DNA from: Spirodela intermedia
Taxonomy: Eukaryota > Streptophyta > Magnoliopsida > Alismatales > Araceae
Direction of reading: 5' to 3'
Length of the DNA stretch: 64,000 nucleotides
Assembly (NCBI GenBank): GCA_902729315.2
Contig: LR746274.1
Location: forward strand, 6,383,037-6,447,036
The translations under genes and the position numbers were made by a program. A model generated the notes under the pieces. The model was not told the origin of the DNA, did no database searches, and saw nothing but the letters and a program-made list of their open reading frames with translations. Positions 23,231-36,503 of the stretch are shown here, one piece after another; positions within the stretch are counted from its first letter, which is position 1; every line of letters begins with the position of its first letter.

Positions 23231-24955
23231 TGACGTGACTTAGTCGTTGTATCGTAAATTATGTAAATTTAAAATTTATAAAACTAGAAAATACTAATTT
23301 TTGGATTTTAGAAGTATTTCTGAACAAATATATGAATTATAATTTAAGAAAAGTTTCAAAAATAGTGCGAATTTTTCAGGTCAATCACAGGGATGTAATA
23401 TAATATCATATAAGTTTTCAAAATTTTTGACAAAGAATACATTTTTTTATGAATTTTAGATAAGAAATATAAATGAAATATATTTAAAATTCGTGAAAAA
23501 GAAAAATAAGGGTGTAGACGTCAAGATGATGTCAGCACCTGACGAGCGTAAATCAGGCAAAAACTGAGTTTTGCCTAAAGATTCTTACGTAAGCGATTAA
23601 AGACGATTTAATTGATCAAATTAAGATCTATAAAAGCCAGAATAATCGTAATTTAACAAAGAATAATTTGATAAATTTAAATCACATAAATTATCACTAA
23701 ATGAAGTGAAAATTAAGTTGAAAGCAAGAAAATAAAGTTCCAATGTCACGGTGGCGATGCGTCAATGATGTACTAAAATTTCGAGCATTCGAGAGGATTG
23801 TCGTGTAGTGTCTACAGTCTCAAAAGCTCTTCTTAAATAAGGATGACGTGAAAAATCTCTAGATCTTCTTTGTGAAGTCTAGAGATTGATGAAATGGGTC
23901 ATCAAATCGTCTCTAGGGATTGTCACTTGACAGAGCGAAAAAACAGCAACTTTGCGGCTCTCCAACGACTATCACCCGATAGAGAAAAGCTGAATAGAGG
24001 TGGAGTGCGTGTTAGGAAGTTTCATCCTCAAGTCTACGTAGCAAGAGGAGGCTATTCATTGCATCTGATACGCTCTCAAGAAGTGGCGACTCGTCTCTTG
24101 ATGGATCGTCCTCTTCTTGACGACGGCTTGTTCGTCGATCAGTCGGAGATACTTTTCTCGATAGTTCGTGATCCTTTTATCATGAATCATTCAATAATTT
24201 TAGTAACAATTCTCTGCAAATCGCGTCAATTAAATTTTTGCCGATGATCGAGCGATTTGACGACTTAATCCTTCACCAGCGATCTACAGGAAAGTCACGA
24301 TTTAATCAGATAAAAATACAACTTTTTGACTCTGGTAAAATTCGAACCCATCGATCACCCACTTACAAGAAGGAATATATCTCTAATGCCCTTATCAAGT
24401 GACGTTATCATATTATATCTTTATTATAACTAAGGGATATGTTAGGTATTAAAATAAATAAAACTATTTCGGGGAAGGTGTGATGCGGGTTTAGTCCCAC
24501 ATCGATTGTACACCAAAGTTTTGAGTGAATATATAGTAATATCATATTTCCAAACAATGAGTTCCTTTCTCCCGAGTGTACGACCACTCCTTGCGTCACA
24601 GCCAACTGGCCACTAGTGAGGTGGAGGGGGAGTGTCACACACGTGCCCTCATTGGTCCATAGCCACTCGAGCCCCTACTCGTAGTTCCCCCCAATTGCAC
24701 TTCCAACCCGCTTGTAGGCCTAGCTAGGTAGCAGGTCCCCCTTTTTTTTTCTTTTTTTTTCTTCATTTATCTGAAAAATAAGACTAGAAAAATTATATAA
24801 ATGCATATAAAATTATATAATTAGCTAAAAATTCACATTAATCAACTAAAAATATTTTTTCATAATTTAACATAAATATAAGTCTATTTATCATGACTTA
24901 AGGATAAATCCATATTATTTATTAATTATTAACTCATGATAATGAAGACTTATCA
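23231..24955 (-). repeat. 3' LTR of minus-strand copy 1
   Basis: Ends are TGATAAGTCTTC (at 24,955 on the minus strand) and AGTCACGTCA (at 23,231), the termini shared by all LTRs of this family here. Length is 1,725 bases. Immediately inside the element is the complement of a purine tract (minus-strand TTAAGTTGGGGGTG), the expected polypurine tract. An antisense frame of 117 codons (plus 23,894-24,247) is discussed under findings. Confidence 0.85.
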
Positions 24956-26559
24956 CACCCCCAACTTAAATGATTATTAGTCCTTAGTAATGGAATTATG
25001 AGAATAAAAATTTACAAATCTCCAAACATTATATTTCAATGTATAAAAAAATAAAATTAGAAATGATGCACCTTTAGACACTTTGGATTCTTATATCAAA
25101 TATTTAAAAATGATGTCAAGCACTCAAATGTTTAAACACTCCTTAGAATAATAATCTAGACTTCAATTATTCTATTCACATCTTCATCACTTCTTCACTC
25201 ATAGATATAATTCACAAGATGTTACAATTATCAATACTCATCTAAGAATAATATTGATCTTATATTTTTCTTTTTTCATGACTTGATTTTTTAAGTTTAT
25301 ACTATTTTTCTTTTCTTTTTTTTTCTATAGTGGATAAATAGCTTTTTTTGTAGACAAATTTTGATAACAAGAATGATGTCTCACACACGCCATGTGTACT
25401 TTTCATTATTTTGCACCAAGTGTTTTTCTATGGACGATTTTCGACAATGAGAATGATGTCTCACATTCTCTGTGTACTCTTTGTTTTTAGATTTTTCATA
25501 TCGCTCTATTTTTATTTCTCAAAATAAGTAATTTCTCTTCACAATTCCTATAGATTATGACGTAAAAATTTCTATTAAACTCAAATGATCAATCAAATTT
25601 TCACATCAAGTAAATACTTCCATCAAGATTATGAAGAGAAAATCTGTAAAATTAAATCCATGTTATTTATCATGTATCGAAGGAGTATTCCAACATTTCA
25701 TGCTACCAAATTATTCTTTCAACTCAATAATAATCTTCCTAGAATCTTTTGGTATCAATCAATTTAATTGATTTAATTTTCGTCCATGCAAAATGATGTA
25801 TGAAATTTGTAAATTAGCTAGTTTTGACAATTCTATTTTTTGTTTTCAGTTCTGTTTTCAGCAACACTAAATTTGTCAAACATAAATCAAAATTATCATC
25901 GTTATGGCTGTAATTCAAATTTCAGCAATGTATATCTAGGGCATTGAAATATGAGAAAAGGGTCTCTAGAATTTCAAATTTTGGGCTATTTTTTCTCTAC
26001 TATTTTTGATAGTTTGTAAATTATTTTATGTTGTTTCTGACAGAAAATCAGAAAACAGATGTTATAGTTTTTCTAAATATTTTAATTGCTTTTCTAAATG
26101 AGCATCAAAACAAATGTAAATACATGATCTTACTCATCCTACAGCATAAATTACGACTTAATAATTCCCCCCTCAACTTAAAAATAATATTGTCCTGAAC
26201 GATAGAGAAATTGGAATAGAATATACAGAAAATATAATTTTCAAGTGAAGCATGCATATATGCAAAGTTAAGTACTAAAAATGTTATCATAAAGGAGAAA
26301 GCTAAAAAAGACATCACCTCAACCTCATTTTTAATTTTCCACTTCATATCACACTTCTCCTCTTGCACTTTTTCAAAAAAAACAAATGCAGAAATAAAGA
26401 CTGTGAAATTTTAAGAAAACTAGAAAAAAAATAGAATGAAATAAAAACCATGGGTTGACTCTCATGCAGCACTAATTTAATGTCTTCAGTTGGACACATT
26501 AATCTTACTCTTGAATTTCTTTTAATAATAAAATTTCTTTTTCTATAAGTCATTCATGT
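24956..26559 (-). other. Post-integrase spacer of copy 1
   Basis: Non-coding, AT-rich spacer between integrase and the 3' LTR, matching 41,964-43,487 of the plus-strand element in reverse. It includes the small hydrophobic open frame (minus, starting near 26,347) whose counterpart is at 42,116-42,298, and the diverged tandem repeat around 25,360-25,470. No confirmed gene. Confidence 0.6.
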
Positions 26560-29010
26560 TCTATGTACTATTTAAGTTGTTGTCTATTTACCTTAAAGTT
26601 ATGATCATTTTTAGGATCTTTAATTATTACAGCCCTATGATCATATGTCTCTTCCACCACATAAGCCACTATTTTTTTTATTTTAATTTTTGTGGAAATA
26701 ATTTCAGCTAGAATCATATAATCACACTTTTTGGCCAACATCAAATTCTACTAATATATTTATCATGAAAAGTTTTAGTTTTTTCTTTATATATTATATG
26801 ATTTTCATAAGCTTCATTCTTCAAGTCCTCTAGTTCATGTAGTTGAAAAATTCTATGCCCACCAGCTGATTTTTCATTTATACATAATTTTTTTATAGCC
26901 CATAATACTTTATGATCTGTTTGTTTCCACAGAAAGATGACATAACTTTCCAAAAATGAGACGAAATGAGGACATACTTATGGGATTTTTATAAGCTGTT
27001 CTATCAGCTCATAATGTATCTTGTAATTTCGTGGGTCAATCTTTCCTATCTAGTCTAATTAGTTTTTACAAAAAATATTTGAATTTCTCTATTTGTTACT
27101 TCAAATTGCATATTTGTTTGGGGATGACATGGAGTGGCTACTCTATAATGTACTCCATTCATTTCAACAATTCCCTGGAATGTCTATTTGTAAACTGTGT
27201 TCCTCCATCACTAATAACACCCTAAGATATTCAAATTTCGAAAAAATATTTTCCTACATAAATTTCATGAAAATTTTATGATTATTAGTTCTAGTAAGAA
27301 TAACTTCCACCCACTTAAACATATAATTAATAGCAAATAAAATATATTCATATTTTTTAGCTGATGGGAAGAAACCCATGAAATCTATTCCCCATACATC
27401 AAAAATTTCAACTACTAATATGTTACTCATAGGTATTTCATCTTTTTTACTCATGTTACCCATAGATTGGCGTGAAATACATGTTCTATTAAGTTCTATA
27501 GAATCTCTAATGATTGTAAGCCAAGAAAAATCATATTGAAAATATTTTGCAGCTGTTTTTCATCCAGAGAAATGTACTCCGCAATTAGATGAATGACACA
27601 TGTTAAGAACGCTATGATATTCCTTTTGACGAACACATCTCTTTAAAATTTGCATAATGCTATTGCATTATTCTAATCTGGATCATGTTAAGTAATATAA
27701 ATCAGGATAATGCTAAAAATAATTTCTAATCTTACAAAGAAAATATTTTTTTCTGTTCTTATCCTATTATTCTATAATTTTTCCACAAACTAGAAAATTA
27801 ACAATATGTGTATACCATGGTAATGATTGATGTTGAGCTGCCATCAATTATTCATTTGAAAATGCATCTTGCAAAGGTGGTGCATTTATTATTGTATCAC
27901 TTAATCTAGAAAGATGGTTAGCAACAATATTCTCGAAACTTTTTTTATCGTTTATTTTTAAATCAAATTCCTTAACAATAAAATACATCTTAATAAACAT
28001 GACCTTGCATCTTTCTTATTTAGCAAATATTTTAATATTGCATGATTCGTATAAATAATAATTTTAGTTCCCAAAATATATGATCTAAACCTTTCTAACA
28101 AAAGTACTACCGCTAGCAACTCTTTTTCAGTGAGGATATAATTTAATTGAGCATCGGATATGATTTTACTAACATATGAAATTACTATGGGTCTTGACAC
28201 TTTTTTTTGTCTTAGAACAGCTCCCACTACATAATTCGATACATCACAAATTATTCCAAATGGAAGAGATCAATCAAAACTAGTAAAATAGGTGCCTCAG
28301 CAAGTAATCTTTTAATTTCAGAAAATAACTCAAAATATTTCTCATCAAAATTAAAAGGAACATCTTTAGATAATAATATGGTTAGAGGTTTAGAAATTTT
28401 CAAAAAATCTTGAGTAATTTTTTTATAATAACCTGCATGACTCAAGAAAGATCTAATCTCTTTTACACATCTTTGAAGTTTTATTGTAGATATTGTATCA
28501 ATATTTGCTCCATCCACCTCTAATCGCCTTTCACTCACAATATCACCCAACATACAATTTTTTCTACCTTGCATTGATTTTAGATATAATATAATTTTCT
28601 TAAATGATTTAAACATTCGTCAAATGATTCACCAAGAAAAATCATCTATAAAAATTTTCATAAAATTTTCAGTCCTATCAGAAACAATAGACAACATACA
28701 TCTTTGAAATGTCGTTGGAACATTACACATACCAAAGGCATGCGTTGAAAAGAAAAAGTACAAAATGGATAAGTGAAAACTATTTTTTCTTGATCTAAGG
28801 GGTTTATATAAATTCGATTATAACTAGAGTATCCATTCAGAAAATAAAAAAAGTTTTTTTCAACGAATTTTTCTAGAATTTGATGCATAAATAGTAGGAA
28901 AAAATTTGATCAGCGAATTTAATTCTCTATAATCAACACAAATTCTCACGCCAATAGTTAATCTTCTTTGTATTTCGTCCCCATTTTCGTTTTTTATAAT
29001 TGTGATCTCT
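26560..29010 (-). pseudogene. Broken pol (RT, RNase H, integrase) of copy 1
   Basis: Minus-strand frames in several short pieces match RT (28,888-28,251, with FIDD in place of FMDD near 28,640), RNase H (28,227-27,958, with YTNHAIL), integrase core (27,463-27,254, with VWGIDFMG) and integrase C-terminus (26,953-26,741, with HDKYISR). Stops and frame breaks separate all pieces. Not functional. Confidence 0.85.
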
Positions 29011-29499
29011 GATATTTTTCACACCACTCTGTAAGACTAACTTATTTGTTAATATCAACAACTAGCCACTTTAAAATTTTCTTTTTTTTACAATTTCCAT
29101 AATGTTAGAATTTGATCTTCATTGTAGTTCTTTACTACTTCTAGCCCCCTCCTCTAGATATATATATATTATCTATGCATACACTCCTATCAATGCCCCT
29201 AGTATAATTAATTTTCCAGCTAATAGCTTTCTTAATTTTTCAAAATACATCTAATAATTCTTCTTCTTATTCATCACTCAAATTAATTGCAATAATAACA
29301 AGAAATAAATTATTTTCCACCAAAAACATATATTTTAAACAAGAGGGAAGAGGTTTTAACCTTAAATTTTGATCATCTTCCTCCTTCTTTTCTCCCAAAT
29401 TTATATTCTCTATTTACTCTAATTCGTCTAGCGAACAGTGATCAATAATATCTAGCTCATCACTAGACTTATGATTTCTTAAGATACCTCAAAAATATT

Positions 29500-29960
29500 A
29501 ATTTTTACTAATTGATCTCCACATGAAATTTTCACAATACCTTTAATAAAATCAATATTCATCTTTGTTGTATGTAAAAATGGTCTTCCTAGAAAGATTG
29601 GTGTGTCATATAACTATTCATTAAAATCTACTTCCAGCACTACAAAATCAACTGCAAATTTACACTCTTTAACTTTCACTATCACATTTTCTAAAATATC
29701 TTTAGGATGTTTTATGGACGTATCAGCAAATTGTAAGGTAACATTAGAAGGTTTAAGATCAATAATATTAAATTAATCACAACTACCTGCATGTAATAAA
29801 TTAATACTACCGTCGGTGTCAAGTAATGTATTCTGAAAAATAAAGCCATCAATATCACACGAAACTGAAGGGATACCAGTATCTCTCAATTTGTATCATA
29901 ATAGTTCTAATAAGAAATCACTAGCATACATAGATAATTTTTCTACTCTTAGTGTCTTTT
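29500..29960 (-). pseudogene. Broken retropepsin of copy 1
   Basis: The minus strand carries the protease domain of the element. The active-site motif reads DTD rather than DTG (codons near 29,811-29,822), so the essential glycine is lost, and stops occur around it. The downstream motif ILGRPF-like GRPFL is recognisable near 29,583. A short linker runs on to RT. Confidence 0.7.
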
Positions 29961-31260
29961 TTGGTGTACACCTTTATTTTCATGCTTTAACATATTCAGG
30001 AATATGTTCAATGACAGTGAGTAAAGAATGATTATCTACTTTTTTTCTTCCTTTGTTTAGGCTCTAGAGCTTTAGGAAATAGAATGATTATCTACTTTTT
30101 TGAAATTTCCTTGATAAAATCTGTAAATCCTCTTCCACTCCTATTCGATTTTATTTTGGGCTGTCTGTGTTTTCCTTTTCTTCTAATATTTGGTTATAAG
30201 AATTAGGTAAAATCTTCCTACTTCTTAATGCATTCACTGTCTTAGCATTTACATTTCATGGGTTTCTTTCTAGATTCATGCCACTAGAAATCTTATTGTT
30301 GGGCGATTTCTTTAATTTTCTATGAGCCGACAAAGTAGTTGTCCTTCTTCTCTCTTATTCTCAAGAGGCTCTATAAAAGTGCTAATTTGCTGTGCAACAT
30401 CATTCGATTTATAATTTGCTACATCATTTGGCTCAATTACTGTATTATTTCCAAAGCATTAGGCTGGGTTTAAAATGACTGATTTTTCTAAAATCTTTTT
30501 TCTTATTTTGGACGAAATGTAAAGTTTGAATTGGGTCTAAGTACTTCTGAATTTCTCTACAAAAACTTATTCCTCCAATTAAGATTATAATAATAAGAAA
30601 AATGCTCCCTATTTTTATTAAAATGATTGATCTAAATTATAATATTAAATTGCAAAATAATCATTTTCACCATACATAGGATAAGTACTATTTCAATTAA
30701 ATTCAAGGTTATGAGGTTTTCTAATATTGTCAATTAGTAAATAAAATTTTAATAATCTTTGATTAATCAGATGAACCTTATTTCTTAAATCAAAATAATT
30801 TTTATGATCCAATTCGTAATTTCCTCTCATCTTATCCTTATCATATAACTGAAAATAAGTTTCATCTCTAGAATTTTCCTTGTTGTAAATCTCGTATGTA
30901 CTAAAATTAACTATATTTCCTTGTTGTTCTAATAATTCCTCCTAAAAATTTCTATCGAGTTGTTACTTAGGTATAACGTGATGAAGACATTTCTTAAGTA
31001 AATCTTAAAATGTTCACCATGTCTAATGCAAAGCTTCTTTTGAAAGGCCTATTATATTTTCTCGTATTTTGAGTTTTCTAAACGCTAGGATTTTCAAAGA
31101 AAGGTTGATTCTTTCTCCCTAAGTATATGTCAAAATAATTTCGTCTTAATAATTTCTGGTGTAACTTCAGAGACATTAACTCAATCACAGACCATATAAA
31201 TTTTTTCTAAATGTTGATGAAATTCCTCTAAACGTAATAATTGTGATTTTTTTCAAATTT
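29961..31260 (-). pseudogene. Broken gag of copy 1
   Basis: Minus-strand remnants match the gag region of the plus-strand element (NALRS near 30,230; NPNWRN-like and DPICGG-like pieces near 30,560-30,920). Frame is interrupted throughout. It is called from order and local matches, since no long open frame remains. Confidence 0.6.
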
Positions 31261-31389
31261 GAAAAGAAGAAAATAAAACAAGAGTTACAGTTTTGTGCAC
31301 TCTAAGAGAAAAATAAAGTTTGAAATAAGTACTCTAATCTCCTCCTAAAGTGAGTTTATCATGATATATCTCTCTTACAACGAAATGGT

Positions 31390-31663
31390 ATTTTAGGGGA
31401 GTACCGCACATGTGCCTTCATCAGTCAGTAGGCACTCGAGTCGCTACTCACGGGGCCCGGCTGGCAGGCGGGTCCTCTCTTTTTTCGATTTTTTTATTTC
31501 CTTTTTTTTTACTGATTTCATAAAAAAGACTAGAAAAATCATATGAAATCAGATAATATGTCAAAAATTAATATTAATTATAACACTAATTCACAAGTTA
31601 ACATAAATAGAAGTCTATTTATCATGATTTAAAGATAAAACTATATTATTTATTAATTATGAT
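31390..31663 (-). repeat. Truncated 5' LTR (U3 piece) of copy 1
   Basis: Matches the U3 part of the family LTR (short GC-rich motif GGCCCGGCTGGC, then AT-rich DNA with TCTATTTATCATGA). R, U5 and the terminal bases at both ends are missing, so the element lost most of its 5' LTR by deletion. Confidence 0.65.
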
Positions 31664-31679
31664 GTTGAATACTATGTTC

Positions 31680-33650
31680 TGTGTACTGTGTACTGTGTTC
31701 ACAGACGAATCTGTGTTCAAATATTCACACACATGAAATCAGGTCAGCTGTGAATGTCTCAGCTTATTTTAACCGTTGGATGCTCATTGATCAGCCTTTA
31801 ATCTCAGTGATGTTGAGTTGAAAATAGAAAAAATACTTCTTATTCGCAAAATGTTGGAGAAATAATAAATCAAATTAAAACACATAAATCTAGTATTAAC
31901 AAATACCCCCAACTTTGAAAAAAAATTAGTCCCTAGCAAAAAAAGCAAATGACTTAAAAGTTAAAGCAATTTATTAATTCTTTTACATGAATTATTTATT
32001 TTCTCATTTTTCCGTAAGAGATGGGCTTCATCAAATAAATATTCAGATGTTCATCTTAACTTTCATTCTCTTCAGTGCATAAATTCAACATCTTTCATTT
32101 TCACAAATCTCTAATTAAATCATCAGAAGTTTACACAAGTTTTCAAACTATCTTCAGCTTTCTCTTCTAGATTCGTGTACCCAGGTAACATACAGCCTTT
32201 TCTCTTCTTCTTCTTTTTTTTATTATAAACATGATAGGCAGGTAGCTTTCCCCATATAACTTCTTTTTCATGTCTAAATCCCACGTGTGGAAAGTCCCCA
32301 CAAGACAAGTGGGAGACATATTAGAACTGGAAGTCTTACAGTTTCACGAATTGAGTCTTACAGTTTATCATATGATTATTTTTTTTATCTATATACATAA
32401 GACAAATTGATCAACTACTTAGGATTCCTAATACTAAGAATGTCTAGCTTCCAATAATTTTTACACAATTTCAACCTCATGACATCGAACTTAATAATTC
32501 CTACTAACGCAAAATGTGAATTATGATTCGTATCAGGTTGATTTTGCTCTGAATTAAGATATTCTCAGCTAAAATTAGGGACTTAACTTCAAGAAGAAGG
32601 GATGAAATTATGAGTATTAATATAAAAAGAAGGCTTGGCATTATATTGTGGTTGATGAGGAGGTCCAAATGTATGATTACGTCTAGGAAATGAATGAGGA
32701 TTTATACCGTGATTTTAAAAATTTTAAAAATTATTCTGATTTTTTCAATGAGGATTTGATTGATTCCTATGATTATGAAATTCATGTGCATGCTCTTGAT
32801 CTAAGTTTGGTCATTGACATTCATAATGATCAGTCTTAACACGTGATGAACATCTAGAATATGAATCTTGTGTAGGCTGTGTAGGTTCCTTTTTATGCAG
32901 CATATGATGATATAAAATATTTAACTTTTCATAATGTTGTCTAATACATCATGATTTCTACCCTTAAAAAATCCTCTTTTATTTTTACTATTGTTCTGAT
33001 CATATAAATCAAAAGATTTATGTTCAGCTGAATTCTCACTCAAATTTTTCGTATAAATCAAAAGATTGATGTCTCCACACGCTGCATCTATAGTGTTCTA
33101 ATGCTGTACAGATAGACAATCTTAAAATACACGATTTAATTACCACTTGGCAATTCCATAATATAAGCTTCTCCCGATAAAATACATGATTTTATTTCCA
33201 CTTGGCAATTCCATAATATAAGCTTCTCCCGATAAATTACACGATTGCGCGATTTCATTGCCACTTGGCAATTTCATAATAAGATTTAAAGTTGCTTAAG
33301 TTTTTGCGAAGATTCATAAAATGCTTCTCCCGATTTTTGAGTAAGTTAAACAACACCTATCTGCATAGCATTTCTTGCCAATGTGATACAATTTTCTCAA
33401 AAATCCTTGCTCTACCTCTAACCATGTGGTGATCTCATGCGGTAAATATTTGACCCAATCTCTAGAGTATTATTAAGCATATGAAAATGTTCACAAGCAA
33501 CTAAAAATCAAAGAATATGTTGATGTAATTTGTCATTAGCTAACCCAGGAAATTCAGGAAGCAATGATAAAGTAACAGGAATAAACTGCAAAGTAGGTCT
33601 ATATAAATCAGGTGTTTAATAATCACGCGTAAGTATTTTCAATATTCTCA
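31680..33650 (-). mobile_element. Remnant of a second Ty3/gypsy family, gag region
   Basis: The left part (about 31,690-31,850) is shared with 45,040-45,185 and contains GTGAATGTCTC. Further right, the minus strand carries pieces of an Athila-type gag different from the main family: LPEFPGLAND near 33,550 and GINPHSFPRRNHTFG near 32,690. All frames are closed by stops. I see no pol. It is an old fragment interrupted at its right by the LTR at 33,754. Confidence 0.5.
33127..33285. repeat. Tandem repeat, about 55-base unit, 2.5 copies
   Basis: Three successive units share CACTTGGCAATTCCATAAT; the first two also share AAGCTTCTCCCGATAAA. The third unit is partly diverged. The array lies in the old gag remnant and looks like a local slippage duplication. 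Confidence 0.7.
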
Positions 33651-33753
33651 CTCTCTGGGCTAAATGTGATTGATCCTAGCTGATTCAATATTAAAGATGA
33701 CGTTTTTTCTTGTGCCCCTAAGATTGTTAGATTGGTTGAAGCAGCATCTACTG

Positions 33754-35116
33754 TCGGGGAGTAGCCGCAAGCAGGGGCTCGAGCGGCTTGGACTGATAGG
33801 GGCACATGTGTGCCACTCCCCTTCCACGTCACCGGTGGCTAGCCGGCTGTGGGGCAAAGAGTGGTCGTACACGCGAGAGAAGGGACTTTGCTTACAAAGC
33901 TAACATTACTATATATTCGCCTGAAAAATCGGCGCACAACCGATGTGGGACTAAACCCGCGTCACACCTTCCTCAGAAGGGGCAGACAACTGGCGCAGGT
34001 TCGAATCCTCCCAGAGTCAAAATTCACATATTTTTATCTGATTATCGCGACTTTCCTACAGATCGCCGGTGAAGGATTAAGCAACGAGAATCGCTAGATC
34101 ATCAACGAAAATCTCGTCAACACGATTTGCGAAGCATTGCTACTAAAATTGCTGAAGGATTCGTGATAAAAGGATCGTGAATCCATCGAGTAAAGGATCT
34201 CCGATTGATCGATGAACAAGCCGTCGTTGGGAAGAGGATGATCCGTCGGGAGACGAGTCGCCACCTCCTGAGAGCATACCAGATGTGATGAAGAGCCTCC
34301 TCTTGCTGCGCGGACCTAAGGATGAAGCTCCCTGACACACGCCCCACCTCCATCCAGCTCCTCTCCGTCGGATGACAGCCGCCGGAGAGCCGCAAAGTCG
34401 TCGTTTTTTCGCTCCGCTGGGTGACAGCCGCCGGAGACGACTCGGCGACCCATTTCATTAGTTTCTAGACTTCGTGAGAAGATCTAGAGATTGCCCACGT
34501 CGTCTTTGTCGAAGGAGAGCCTTCGAGGCCGTGGACACTGCACGACGATCCTCCCGAATGCTCAGGATTCTAGTGCATCGCCGACTCATCGTCGTCGCGA
34601 CGCCGGAACTTTGTTTCCCTGCTTTCAAACTTACTTTAAGCTTCATTTGGTGATTAATTTTTATGTTTTTAATTTACCAAAATATACTTTGTTCTATTAC
34701 GATTCTTCCGGCTTTTACAGTTCTTAATTTGATTAATTAAATCATCTGTAATCGCTTACATAAGAATCGCCGGGTGGAACTCTGTTTCCGCCCGATTCGC
34801 GTTCGCCGGGTGCTGACGTCATCCTGACGTCCGCGCCCTTATTTCCCTTTTTCGTGAATTTTAAATATATTTCCTTTTCATTTCCTAGTATAAAATTCAT
34901 AGAAAATCGTATTCATTGAGAAAAATTCGGAATAATTACCATATATTTTACATCCTTGTGATCGACCTGGAAAATTACCGCTATTTTTGGAAGTTTTATT
35001 GAATTATAATTGATATATTTGTTTAGAAATACTTCTAAATATCTGAAAAGTCGTATTTTCTAGTTTTATAAATTTTATATTTGCGTGATTTAATATACAA
35101 CGACTAAGTCACGTCA
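33754..35116 (+). repeat. 5' LTR, missing its U3 start
   Basis: Matches the family LTR from TCGGGGAGTAG onward and ends AGTCACGTCA. The first 270 bases of U3 present in the 3' LTR are absent, replaced by the old gag remnant. A TATA-like CTATATATTCGCC lies at 33,909 and GGTTCGAATCC at 33,998-34,008. Confidence 0.85.
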
Positions 35117-35121
35117 AATTT

Positions 35122-35139
35122 TGGCATTGTTGCCGGGGA
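35122..35139 (+). other. Primer-binding site, tRNA-Asp type
   Basis: TGGCATTGTTGCCGGGGA, five bases after the LTR. From general knowledge, the Athila/Tat primer site is TGGCGCCGTTGCCGGGGA, complementary to the 3' end of tRNA-Asp. Here two positions are changed. Confidence 0.7.
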
Positions 35140-35330
35140 TGTATTGCATAATATTTAGTATTTTTCAATTTTTTACTTAGAGTACACAAAAAAAAAATTA
35201 ACTCTTATTTTATTTTCTTGCCAATTTTTTTTAGAAAAAGGGAACCAAAAGAAACAAGGCAAGGACTCGAGCATACTGAAGGAGGGTAACAATTACTAAA
35301 CTTTTCCCTCGAATTTATTGATTTGTTTTT

Positions 35331-36503
35331 ATGCATGGTAGAAGATCTTTGCATCCAAGGCTAGAAAATCCTTTCATTATTTCATTCAAAAATAAAGATC
35401 CGAAAGAAAAATTAATTTTGATAGATCCTGAAGGAAGTACAGGTCAAACTGAGAACAATCCTATGGCCATGAAAAATTATTATTTCCATGATTCATTTCA
35501 AAGAGCATCCAATATTAGAGTCCCATTAGCACCCACTGTTAAATTCGAAATAAATCCAATTTTTTTTCAAATGCTCCCTAACTTTCATGGATTGCCTTTA
35601 GAGGAACCTCATCAGCACTTAGAAAAATTACACCGGAAATTAGTTAAGATGAAATTATTCCCTCATATACTTAGGGACAAAGCTAGTCATTGGCTATCCA
35701 CATTAGATAGAGAATTAACTAGTTGGAAAGATCTAGAATAGGCCTTTCTTTAAAAAATTTATCCCTTAGGAAAAACTCAAAATATGAGAAAACATATATG
35801 GAGTTTTTCTCAAAGACCAGGAGAAACTTTGCATGACACATGGGAAAAATTTAAAGATTTACTTAGAAAGTGTCTTCATCATGCTATACCCAAGTGGCAG
35901 CTCAATAGAATTTTTTATGATGGATTATTAGAACAACATAGAAATATGGTTGATCCTATATGTGGAGGAGCTTTATAGAGAAAACTCCTGATGAGATTTA
36001 CAGTCTTTATGAGAATTTAAGTGAAAATTCTAGAGATCAAGCCTCTTTTGAATTATATGACAGGGATAAGAAGAGAGGAATTTATGAATTGCATCATGAT
36101 GATGATTCTAAATTTAGAAATGAGGTTAATTAGATTAATCAAAGATTAGAAAAAATTGATTTACTTATTGACAATATTAGAAAGCCTTTTAACCCTCAAC
36201 TTAATTCGAATAGTACATGTCCTATGTATGGTGAAAATGATTATTTTGAATTTCAATGTTATAATTTAGATCAATTATTTCACCCTATGCAAGAACAAGT
36301 GCAAGTAGCTCACGGTTTTAATAGAAACAGGGAACCTTTTTCAAATTCTTATAATCCTAATTGGAGGAATAATTTTTCATGGAGAGACCCAAATAATTTT
36401 TCAAAATCCAAACGCACTTAGACCTAATTCAAACTCTGAATTTCGTCCAAAACAAGAAAACAGATTTCAGAAAAATCAGTCCTCTCAAACCAAACTTGAT
36501 ACT
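35331..36503 (+). pseudogene. Broken gag of the plus-strand element
   Basis: The gag polyprotein forms the particle shell. The frame starts at 35,331 and reads to a TAG at 35,739, with capsid-like motifs LPNFHGLPLEEPHQHLEK and HWLSTLDREL. It resumes through GETLHDTWEKFKDL and DPICGGA to a stop near 35,976. A further TAG sits near 36,130 and the frame shifts near 36,420. Compared with the gag piece at 53,391-53,852, a short segment after HLEKLH is deleted here. The sequence CPMYGENDYFEFQC near 36,220 sits where a zinc knuckle is expected but keeps only part of the cysteine pattern. Confidence 0.85.

Larger units (their letters stand above)
23231..31663 (-). mobile_element. Athila-like Ty3/gypsy element, degenerate copy 1
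   Basis: Read on the minus strand the order is: LTR remnant (about 31,663-31,390), gag, protease, RT, RNase H, integrase, a long spacer, and a full 3' LTR (24,955-23,231). All coding parts match the plus-strand element at 33,754-44,749 but contain many stops and frameshifts. The 5' LTR is reduced to a U3 piece of about 270 bases. It sits inside the GA-rich repeat, whose right-hand continuation reappears after 31,680. Confidence 0.85.

Noticed and set aside
33127-33285. CRISPR-like array
   Set aside because: Units are contiguous without unique spacers, and the setting is a plant retroelement.
33960-34016. tRNA gene in the LTR
   Set aside because: A B-box-like GGTTCGAATCC and a small hairpin are present, but I see no complete cloverleaf, acceptor stem or A box. 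Treated as an LTR motif only.
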